A stretch of 64,000 nt of DNA, from positions 1-64,000 of the forward strand of contig JAECUM010094177.1 of assembly GCA_016617855.1 (NCBI GenBank). The letters are read 5' to 3'. Every line of letters starts with the position of its first letter. The stretch's first letter is position 1. Both the position numbers and the translations under genes were made by a program. Origin of the DNA: Megalonaias nervosa (lineage: Eukaryota; Mollusca; Bivalvia; Unionida; Unionidae). This document shows positions 35,401-47,800 of this stretch, piece by piece. Below the pieces are notes generated by a model. That model was not told the origin of the DNA. It saw nothing but the letters and a program-made list of their open reading frames with translations, and searched no databases.

Positions 35401-37714
35401 TGATTTGGTTGGTTAAATCTTTCTGTACCATGATTTGGTTGGTCCTTCAGAATTCTCTGTTGTATTTTGGACTTGAGATCTTTATAAGACTTCTCATGAT
35501 ATCTTGTTGGGCCTAAAGAAAGTGGTTCTGCTCAGATATACAGTATACCATCGTGGCATCTATCTTGAAATCTTGTTATTGCCACTCTTCTTCAATGGAA
35601 AATCATATTAACCTGAGGTTTTCAACAGAAGGCAAATAGTAACATCTGGGTGGTCCTGAATGAAAATGGTGCAATCGGATCTCAAATATTCTTGCCAAAA
35701 TGACAAAACCTTGTCATTAATTCACTGAAATCAACAGTTTTCACCAAAAGTCTTCTCATAGTGTGTAGGTTGTCTTGAAAGTAAATAGTTACACTCTGAC
35801 ATTCAGAATAGTACCAAAAAAACCCTTTATATAAATAGTACAAAAAAAACCCTTATATAAATAGTAAAAAAAAACCCCTTTATTTAAATAGTACAAAAAA
35901 AACCCTTTATATAAATAGTACAAAAAACCCCTTTAAACAGCTTTCAGCAATAAAATTTGATCAAATTCGACAGCATACCAACAGGAAGATCTTTCAGATT
36001 TTGTTCAAATAATATCAGTCCATCTTCTAATATGGCCACCAATACAGAAATGCCATTGTTATAGAGGTTAGAAAAGTATTTTAACTTTTCTTCTTCTTTG
36101 TTACAACTGACTATAATTTGATAAAACTTTGACAGAAAAGCATCCGGACATGAAGACATTTTTAGTTTCTTCAGATGTTACTGATTTGTCATCAAATATG
36201 GCAGCTGTTGTTAAACCCATAAAGCCTTAAAACAGCTTCTTCTCCAGACCCCCAGAATAGAATTTGACCAAACAGTGACAGAAAGCATCCTGACTTTAAA
36301 TTTAATATCTAATATTTATAATTCAATGTTTAACATTTAATATTTTTTTAAAATGATGACAATCCACCATCAAATATGGTCATTGTTACTAAATTTGTCA
36401 TCAAAAATACCCTTCAGAATTTTACCAAATTTGATAGAAAGCATTCAGGCATAGAGGGCTTTCAGAATTGTACAAATGATGCTGATCTGTTGCTAAAAAG
36501 AGAAAAATACTGTATTCATTAAAGGAAGTGCCTCGTGTTCACATATGCAGTGGAATGATGATACTGTTTCTACTGTTTTGTCATGGTATTCACAAGGTGG
36601 TCTTGCTGTGTAAATTCACAGGGGTTTATTATGGTAATGCATAGATGCCCACTTTCTTCTTCAAATATGCTTTCCATGTAAGGCCTTTCTGTTTATAGAG
36701 AGCCTGCTACTCTGCACTAGTGGAAGTAGTAACATGATTTCACCTAGTTGAGTAGATGACTTTTAGCTTTTTAGTTAAAATGTTTGAATCTGGGAGGGCT
36801 GGATTTGTGAGATAGTTGTAAGGTATTATGATTGGGTAAGTATTATCGAAGAAACGTTTTTAGCTAAAAAGTTTGAATCTGGGAGAGCTGGGTTTGTGAG
36901 ATAGGTGTAAGCTATTATGATTGGTTAAGTATTATCGAAGAAACATTTTGCTACAGAGGCTTGTTTCTGAAAGATCTTGAGCCACTTGACCAACTCCGAG
37001 GCAAACCTAGATGCTACATTTCATTTTTTATTACTTTTATTACATTATATTTATTACATTATATTTTTGTTGGTACTTGTTTTCATGAATATGCTACTGA
37101 CAGTTTTGACACTGATGGCAAAGATATTTTTGATTCGATATTAAAATTAGTAGTTTGTACCAAAGCCATATAAACTGAATTCGTGAGTAAAAGCAAATTC
37201 AAGAATACAGGTTAAGTTGTGAATAAATGAACACATTAAAAGTGAATTTATAAGTGAAAGCAAAGTCATGAATACAGGTGAAGATATTGTAACAGATTGG
37301 GGGGAGGTATGGGCTAACTTATGTAACTGTAATAATAAATTTAAAGAAATGCTCAAAGTCAGGACCCTTTTATTTTTGACTGTGAAATTGTGATAAGATG
37401 CTTAATAAAAGAAATATGACTAAAACAAGAATGTATGTATTTAATTATGTGTAACATATGCAATACACAAATGCTATAGGGGCCCCGAGTGGCCGAGTGG
37501 TCTAAAGCGCTGTCCGTTGCGGATCACTGCCATCTCACCTCTGTCTGCGTTGGTTCGAGTCTAAGATTCGGCGGATGTGGATATGTGAGAAAGCTTGCCA
37601 GTAGCTTCTCGTGGGTCGGTGGTTCTTTCCGCGCATTTGCTGGTTTCTTCCTCCACCATTAATACTGGCCGCCATGTATAGCCTATCGTGTGCTGAAAAA
37701 TGGCGTTAAGCCCC

Positions 37715-37748
<34 letters not shown>

Positions 37749-38842
37749 ATGCTATAATATGCTGGCCTTCATAACCTCAACGTAATTATTCAGCATGAAA
37801 TGGACGAGCCACGGAGTAAGTATTTTGAAAGTTAGCCCTAAATTCTTAGTGTGGTGGGAGATAGCTGCTTATTTATGTGGCACAATATTGCTTTGATATT
37901 AAGCTTGAATCAGTAGCAGTGAATTGAATTTGTTTGAATTGGATTCCTATTGTTGTACTATATATATGTAATTCCAGTCTTTTTTTTAAAATAAAGAAAA
38001 TAAAATTCATAGACTTGTTGATAGAGGCGCTAATGTTGACAGCTATCTGCCGAATTTCAAATTTCGCTCCTATTTATACTCTTCAGAAATTAGTCATGTG
38101 ACGTAATTTTAACCAATCATTGCTTGTCCGGGATGCTGAACAGGTCTGATGGTGCCGAACAGATACACAACCAGCGACACAAACTGAGGGTTAATATACA
38201 ATTTAACTATCATCACTTGTCCATGTACACTCTGTCATTAGCAAATATATAAACATTATGTATTGTGTCGTGTCCATCAAATGTCAACGTACTTTAAGTC
38301 GCAACCAAGACTGTTAAGCTTGGGTGAAGAGTACACAACTGCCAATGAATGCTGATAACATTGAAAATATATTGACCAGCGTAAAAATGAAGAATACACT
38401 ATTAAATATTCAAAACATACTTATACTTGTATAAAAGAAGGCCAGCATTTACAATCAACAAGTTAAATGTAATCAAAAATATGAACTTGACAAATTTACT
38501 GTGTGGAACTGGTCATGTGATCTAGTGTTGGCCATCTTGTCTGCAGACATTTTCATGATGTCAGCTGTTGGAGTCATCGAGCTTAGTGCTATTCAAATGA
38601 TGATTTGGATGGGAATTTAAGTGTGATAAACATATTTCTGGGTGTAACAAATTCATATAAAATATAATTCTCAGAAGATTTTGTGAGTATTTAACGATGT
38701 GCGAGGTTGAACTCTGACATTTGTTACCACATGACCAGTGATCACACTTGACATACAGCATGAACAATTTAATACAAATATCAAGATAAGTCGCGATCTA
38801 TATATTTATGATGCATTACAGTGTTCAAATTCATTCTTTCAG

Positions 38843-38881
<39 letters not shown>

Positions 38882-41800
38882 TTGACATGAACAATTTGTT
38901 TAATTTATTACATAAAAAAAATCCATCCTCCCCATCCATCAGATTACAGCTTGTAGAGTCCTGAGGTCTATTACAATATGAATACATGTGATTGAGCACA
39001 GTAAAAGTGAATTCAGGAGTAAAAGTAAATTTATGAAAACAAGTGAATGAACACAGCAAAAGTGAATTCATAAGTTAGAGTGAGTCAGTTCACAGTATTA
39101 TTTTAGTTATATCTTTAGTTTCTGTCTTACACTTTTAATTAATTCCAGTTAATCTGTCATTGATGTTAATTAATTCCAGTTGTCTACCATTGATGTTAAT
39201 TAATTCTAGTTAATCTACCACAGATGTTAATTAATTCCAGTTGATCTACCATTGATGTTAGTTAATTCCATTCAATGTACCATTGATGTTAATTAGTTCT
39301 AGTTACCATTGAACCATTTACTACTACCTGTTGAATCACTTTATCTTTTTATTGTTATTGAAATTTATTTTGTTATCTTTCATCCCCATTCATTTTTGTA
39401 GTACTGGATTCAACATCTGCCTTGAAAGCAGTCAGGGTTTCAGTCATGCCACTCTGAAAATTAGTAGTCATTTAATCTTTATCTGATTAAAGTGCAGACC
39501 CAACCCTTAACTGAGAAAAGATGTTTGCATGTCTTTTGGCTTGTTTTAGCAACTGAAGTTCTAAACAGCCATGTTTGCTGCAAATAAAGTCAAATGAGAG
39601 TGGTCTCCCCTTGGATAGATGGATTGATATCAAATTCCATCAAGTGCCAGTTACCACTTCAGTTTGTCCCTTACAAGAGGAATGATGAAATCCTGCCCAC
39701 TTTGTCCCTTACAAGAGGAATGATGAAATCCTGCCCACTTTGTCCCTTACAAGAGGCTTGACAAATTCTAACCACACTGTTTTGTTCTACTGGTGTAGTG
39801 ATCCTTTACAGTTTTCTCACCTCAACGAAGAACCCTCCAGTTTTCTTTCTAAACCTTACTCTTTCATCATCATTATTTCGTAATTCTTTTTGTCTGCCTT
39901 CATTATATGATAAACTAATCTGTGGCATCTTAATTGCCTGTCCAATGGTCTCATGTACTTCCATTTCCTCTGGACTTTGTTGGTCTAATGCAGGGGTTGG
40001 CAACCTACAGCATGCATGCCAGAAGGTGGCAGGTCAAGAAGTTTTGTGTGGCATGCGAAGGGCAGCCAAAAATCGCGATTTTAACAGTGTTACTCTCTTA
40101 CTGGTGGCATGCGCTTGTTCATTTTGTAATTAATCCGGAAAAATTTGGTATCCTGAGTCAAATAGGTTGCCAACTCCTGTTCTAATTTGGACTTGGTTGG
40201 TCTAACTTACTTCCAATTCATTTGGACTTGGTTGGTCTAACTTACTTCTGATTCATCTGGACCTTGTTGGTATAATGTACTTTCATTGCATCTGGACCTT
40301 GTTGGTATAATGTGCTTCCATTTCATCTGGACCTTGCTGGTATAAGGTACTTCAGTTTATCTGGACCCTGTTGGTGTAGTGTCTTCCAATTTATCTGGAC
40401 CTTGTTGGTCTAATGTACTTCCATTTCATCTGGACCTTGTTGGCATTGTGTACTTACTGTTATAGTCCATCTGGACCTTGTTGGTCATGTGTATTTACAC
40501 TTACAGTCCATCTGGACATTGTTTTCTAATGTACTTCCAATTCATATTGACCTTGTTGGTCTAGTGTACTTGTGATTCTTCTGGACCTTGTTTGTTGGCT
40601 TTATCTAGTAAATGTCAATATTTTCCTATAGCATCCACTTCCCACACAGTTACAGCCCTGCAATTGTCTATAGTACAGAAATCAGCATAACAGCACATAG
40701 CAAACTATGCTATTTTTGACACAGTATGGTGGCCCGTGTGGACCATATATGGATGACCTTCCACATGCAAAACCCTGACACTTGCTAGAAAGATACACAT
40801 GAGTGCAGCACCCTGCCCCCTACTCTCTGTTCTTTGCCCCTGTTTATGACCATTGATTTACATGGTGACTGTTTTCTGGCACTGTGCTCCACTTTAATCA
40901 GCATATTGTCTTTGTCCTGTTTATCACAAAGTGAATCAGCTGTTCAGGATTTTTGCTTGCTCATTCTTAAGGGGGGAGATTAATTAAATTGGTGGGATGG
41001 TTTGCCGAATCACATGTCCTTGAGAAAAATTTTCTTAAATGTCCATACCAGGGGTCTCAAACACATGGGCCGCATGCAGACCGCTAAGCTGTATCCTGTG
41101 GCCTGCAAAATGATTGGCGTCACGAGGTGTCATGAAAGATAACAAAGGTGGTTCTGCTCTTTTGCCATCGAAAATGCCCTCATGTGGCCCTCGGGGTAGA
41201 TTGAGTTTGAAACCCCAGGTCTATATAGACATATATCCATCCACAAGAAGTAAAATACAGCATTATTTTCAGTGTATGTGTTAACTTTGTGTAGTCTTTA
41301 ATTGGCATTGTATATTCTTTAATTGGCACAGACATGTAACATGTCACTTACACCAGCCAAAGATCATAGATTCAGAATTACAAAAATAACTTCTGGATTA
41401 TGCTGAAAACTGGAATGAGATCAAGCTTGATCCTAAAAGTATCAGGTATTCACAATAAAACAACAAAAGTAGGCCATAGTTTTTGCCAGATATTTTATCA
41501 GCAAGTTTTATATAATACTTGTACTGCAGCGTTTGACTTTGTAGCTTTGTCCAGCCTAAATTTAGTAGCCCAGGGTTGGTTTGACATGGTTGTTTTGTTA
41601 TTTACTAGATAAAGCCTGGATAGGGCACTTTAATGTAAGTTTTTAAGGTAAAGACTTCATATTTTCTGTATTTGGAATCATTTCATAAATTTTAATGTTT
41701 AAATAAAAATGTACAAATCATGATGTCTACTTCACTGTGTGACGTAAGTGTGATAATCCAAACCAAGCATTCTAGTTGCCAATGGGTTTTAGTACAAGAT

Positions 41801-44800
41801 TTGATGCTTTGCCAGACCCAGATTCTAATATCCCATGGGCTTCTGGTACAAGATTTTATGCTTTGCCAGACCCTATTCTAAAGTGTTTGTATTTTATGTG
41901 TTTTAAATTGAATGGGGAATGAAGAAATGGCATATAATCAGATTACTAAGGTTTAAATAAATCAACTTTTTAAAGATAATGGCTAGTTTCTAACATTTCA
42001 GTGCTATTTTCTACCATTTCATTGTTATTGCTGCCATTTCAGTGCTATTTTCTTGTGCATTTCTATTTTCAGTGCATCTAGCAATTCCAAAGCAAAGAGC
42101 AAGGCATCAGATCATTTCAGTTTCTCAGATGACAGTTCTTCAGATGGTTTGTATCTTGAATATATTTTCTTATGTTTGTTCATAGTATCAGACAAGGAGT
42201 TTATCCAACAATATTAGACTAGATTAACACTCAGCAACAAAAAAATACGCATGTTTCCTATTGTGCTGGTTTTAAAATTAGGGTAGGTAGGTAGGTTTTT
42301 TTTAACATTATGAATATTGGTAATGATCAGTATATATAATGTACTTAGCACTTCAAGTACTGTGCTAAACTGGCTCACTTAGAAGCACAAATCAACTTCA
42401 GAAATTTTTATAACAAAAATTTTACCCTCAAGGGAAAACATGCTAGGGTCAGCAACGAAAAACGGATGGTTGACCAATTGGAAATGCACATTTTGGGGCT
42501 TTATAGATACGGAGATATACTTGTTTATACACCTGCACTCATACATGTTGACATCTACCTATTTGTACACATTCACATTTACACATGCAGGGTTTTCAAT
42601 AGTTGTTTACCCTCGGGTTTTGATGCATGAAATTTAAATATGACCCATTTTTGAAGTGCGGAAATTCCGACTTGTGTGTCTTTTTGACTCTTGTAGATTT
42701 GGGCTGGAGCATCAATCTTTACCCTTGATTCATTCACCTCTAGTTTAGTTTATTACTAAGAGTGTGCTGTCCATAACAAATATACTGTAGGAGGCACTGA
42801 TTGACATCTGCAACTGAATTCGGTTGAATTGTTTTGAGATCACGTTTGAAGTTTATGATAGAGGAAGAGGGAACAATTATGATACAAATGGACTGCCTTT
42901 TGGTCACATATCAAAATTGGTATATTTGAACATCAAATGATAATCAACTGGTCAGAACTGGAGCATATGGCAGCTCGCAAAGCCGATTGTCAAGGTGTGG
43001 ACCAACTTGAATAATTTTATTGGCAATTAATTTGCTTCATTTGGCAGAATGCTTAAAACTTTGGAATCATTTATGACTTGATTCATTTCTGAAAAAAAAA
43101 TACTGGCATTTGTTTGTGCTTTAAATTATAATCAGTTAGACAAAACGGGAATATATGACTTCTCGCGAAGCCAGTTTTGAGCGTGGGATTATGTTTTATT
43201 TGCGATTAATTTGCTTCAGTTGGCAAAACATTTAAAACCTTGAGCATTTTAATTAATGGATCATTCAGAAAAAATGGAACGGACATAACACTTAGTGCAT
43301 ACATCTGAACTTTAAAATCACAACGGCACAAAGAAGTACACCTCTCCCTCCATAACTCGCGCACAACGGGGTCCACAAACATAGACCGCGCTATAAGCGA
43401 GGGCGCGAGTTACCGAGGGACCTCCAAAAATTGAAAAAAAATTGCTTAGATATCGAGAAAACAGCGGAGTGGGGGGGGTTTAGGGAACTGGGCCGTTTAA
43501 TGTCTGAATGCTCATTTTACAATCACGTTGATAATAATTTTTTAATAACGCACTTTTTCTAATAAAGTTGTTAGTTATTCTGTTTGAATAACATTTATTT
43601 TCAAAATGTCCAACATGTGAAAGATCGTTCCACTGGTTTCAGCAACCATCACGTGTATGCAAAACATCTATGTATAACGTCACTGCTTTTTGTGTTCTTG
43701 ATAAGTCTGGTTCCCGGAGTGGTATTTAATGGTATCCTGCCAAATCGGGTGTCAAAAGAGCAGGAAACTAGACTAACTGTCGATGCACCAACAAACAAGA
43801 TCCCTTTTCTTCAAAAACACACGAAATTTATTTTGTGAGACAATCATCTACGTCGAGTCTCAATTTTTATATTGTTCAGTTAGCACAGTATTGATGTCAT
43901 AATTTCATTGGAAGTAATAATGAAACTTCTTATCATCCTCGAGGATATCTCTAAGTGCCAGTTCAAAAATTCTCTGAAACTCGCTTGCCCACAATGGTCC
44001 GTATCTGTGAAACCAAGCTCTTTATTTTACGAAGTATTCATTTCGCTTGGTTATCTTTGATCACAGTTACCAATGAGTCTGTTAATTTAAGGTGGTTTAT
44101 GTTACATACACAATAACATTTATAACGGTGATTGATCAAATGAATTGAGTTCACCTGACATACGACCGGGGCCGCTAGATTTTAAATTTGTAGGATTTTC
44201 GTGCCTTTTAACTTTTCTTTTATTCCAGCTCCTTTATTTGATTCAAAAGACATAATTAACATGATAACACAAAGGAGGCCAGCTTTTAATTCAGTGCAAC
44301 AAATACTTCTGTAAATCAGTTATCAAAACACGGTTGGCATCTAATTAGGTTCTCAGAGAAATGCTCGCGGACATAGCTGTTACGGTAGATTGGCATGTTT
44401 TACGTTTAATTACAAGAGGACACGTATTTATGGTGATTACACTTAAAGGGAACTAAAAGATAGATCTAGAACATAAATTTCAATTGATTAAAAAAAATAA
44501 TTTAATTGGTATTTATTTATTAAAGTACTGCCTCCACTCTGCGTAAGTGACATTTTCATTGATCGAAATTTCCTTACATATCGTTAATTGTGGTGTATAC
44601 TACCGTTCGGAAAGAAAATGTAAAAAAAAATTTTATGCCTTAGTGTTAAATTTGATATTTCATAATCTTTATTAAAATTTCAGGTCCTATCTACCATTTT
44701 CGACGATAAAACGAGCGATATATCAAAGTTTCTGTTACTACTTTTTAATCGCGATTTTCTTCAAGTTCAAAAATAGGGATCAATTTTTGGGGTATTTTCT

Positions 44801-47800
44801 GGTTTAAAAAATGGGAGCCACACCTGACCCCGCATTATAAGTGGGTTCGCGAGTTGTCAGGGCACGAGTTATCGAGGGAGTGATGTATATATTTTGTCTC
44901 AGTCTTGGAAATGACATGCCGGTGATGAATTTTCTGACCCTCAGACTCCACAGAAACAGAAAGATAGTGTCAGCTCAGAGGAGAAGGAGTCAATCCCTGA
45001 AATTTGTTAGAAAATTTAAGAAAGAGTGGAAAAGTGAACTGACAATTCTGTGATGTACATCCTTGATATCTGAATAATGTATAACCTTAATCGTTGTATG
45101 GGTATATGTTTGCATATAAAATGATTTGATCAGATCATAATAGAGTATGTTCAGAAGTTGTAAATATAATGAAATGTAGTATGTTAAGAAGTTGTAAATA
45201 AATAATGTGTAAAATAATCCTGTTTCATATACACATAGTAACACATAGTTAGAAAGAGGAACACTTTCACAAAATTCAGATTGTATAAGTATCATTATTC
45301 AGCACAAGACAAGAAATCTTGACTCGAGATTTCAGTTTTGATTCTTGAGATTATAATTTTGACTCAAGAGATTTTGGAGTCAAGGGTCAACTGACTCTCT
45401 GAAATCTATTGCGCACCCAGACATTTAGACATCTACTTATCTACACATATTTACGCTTGTACATGTGGACATCCACCTAGCTATACACATTTACACTTGT
45501 ACATATGGATATCTACCTATCCATATACATTTACACTTGCACGTATGGATATCTACCTATTTATACACACTTACACTTGTACATATGGATATTTACATAT
45601 CTATACACATTTCCACTTGTACATGATTTTACACTTGTACATGTGGACATCTAAAATATCTATACACATTTACACTTGTACATATGGATATCTGCCTATC
45701 CATACACATTTACACTTGTACAGGTGGACCTATACCTGTTTATACACACTTACACTTGTACATATGGACATATATATATCTATACACATTAACACTTGTA
45801 CATATGGATATCTACCTATCTACATATATGTACACTTGTACATATTGATATCTACCTATCCATACATATTTACACTTTTACATACAGTTATCTACCTATC
45901 CATACACATTTATACTTGTACAGGTGGACCTATACCTATTTATGCACACTTGCACTTGTACATATTGACATCTGCATACCTATACACGTTTACACTTGTA
46001 CATGTGGACATCTAAATAGCTATCCACATTTACACTTGTACATATGGATATCTACTGATCTACACACATTTACACTTGTACATGTGGACATCTACATATC
46101 TATACACATTTACACTTGTACATATGTATATTGACCTATCCATAGACATAATTTTTCACTTGTTAATGTGGACATCTAAATATCTATACACATTTACACT
46201 TGTACATGTGGACATCTACATATCTATACACATTTACACTTGTAGATATGTATATTGACCTATCCATAGACATAATTTTACACTTGTTAATGTGGACATC
46301 TAAATATCTACACACATTTACACTGTGCATATGGATATCTACCTATCCATACACATTTACACTTGTACATATTGATATCAACCTATCCATACACATAATT
46401 TTACACTTGTGCAGGTGGACCTATACCTATTCATACACTCTTACACTTGTACATGTGGACATCTACCTAGCTATACACATTTTAGAGCCTGTTATAGATT
46501 AAAAAAACAGCTTTGATTCTGTGTTTGAAAGAAAATACTTGCACTAGTTGACATACTTTGAACAGTTGTATTTAATGTCATACATCAATGCCTAAAACTG
46601 TTAGTACCAAGAAATAAAGCTGTAGCATGTATTGGGGCTGGTTGATAGATGTGTAATAGGGCTGATTGATAGATGTGTCTTAGGACTGGTTGACAAATGT
46701 GTATTAGGACTGGTTGATACATGTGTATTAGGACTGGTTGATAAATGTGTAATAGGGCTGGTTGATAAATGTGTAATAGGGCTGATTGGTAGATGTATAA
46801 TAGGGCTGATTGATAGATGCATAATAGGGGTGGTTGAAAGATGTGTATGATGGTTGAAAGATGTGTATGATGGCTAGTTGATGTGTATTATTGATGGTTG
46901 ATAGATGTGTATGATGGCTGGATGATGTGTATTATTGATGGTTGATAGATGTGTATGATGGCTGGTTGATGTGTATTATTGATGGTTGATAGATGTGTAT
47001 GATGGATGTGTGTATGAGGGATGGTTGACAGATGTCCAGAGATTGTAATTTTCTGGGTTTAGTCAGAAATCTGGTTTTTTAAAGCAAACCAATTTTCCTT
47101 TTTTGTAAAAGTTTCCGGCTGACTGTTTTCTGGTTGTTTTTTTTTTTAAAAAAAAAAATCAGCTTATTTGTTCCTGCGTGTAATTCGAGTAGGAAAGAAG
47201 GTAACAAAACACCAAGACACTGTATACTGGAAGTTAATTGTGCAGGCATGAATTGTTTCATTTGTTCATTCTGATGTTTCGCATAATGTCTTACACCCTC
47301 AGATCTTTTCGTGAGTTGGTTTAGCCCAGTACTTGAAGTGCTTAGTACTTTATATATAATAATCATTATAATGTTTAAAAAACCTACCTACCCTAATTTT
47401 AAAACCAGCTGGCACCCCAGGCCATTCATATAATAGTTTCATACAAGCTGAAAGAAGGGGTGTCAACAGTTCTTCCCAAGCGACTTGTCAAAACAGTGAA
47501 AGAGTATTCACGTTAATAAATGATAATAATAGTTCATCTTTCATTGCATGTTTTGATGATTTTGTAAGTGTTGTGCATGTTTTCAGTTACTTGTGAAATT
47601 CTGCACTTTACATGCACCCTGGAGGCCCATGGAAAATTTTCAGGTTTTGGTTTTGGAGGCTGTTTCCATCCCAGCAGATGTGTGTGATGGCTGGTTGATA
47701 GATATGTGTTAGAGATTGATGTGTATGATGGTTGGTTGATAGATGTGTATTAGAGATTGATGTGTATGATGGCTGGTTGATAGATGTGTATTAGGGATGG

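Larger units (their letters stand above)
34780..42072 (+). other. Intron 3 seen of the TCF19-like gene
   Basis: 7.3 kb. It holds at least seven minisatellites, one SINE, two hAT-type MITEs and a (TA)n tract, listed separately. The stretches 34.8-35.35 kb and 37.75-38.78 kb show nothing I can name. Confidence 0.8.

Noticed and set aside
37479..37560. tRNA gene with A and B boxes
   Set aside because: It is the head of a SINE with a body, CAA tail and target duplication; several copies exist in the window.
45420..46485. CRISPR-like regular repeats
   Set aside because: There are no unique spacers and the DNA is eukaryotic; it is a plain minisatellite.
45497..46502. Open frames of 172, 112 and 100 codons on the plus strand
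   Set aside because: They are made of the 40-bp minisatellite unit, open in all three frames.
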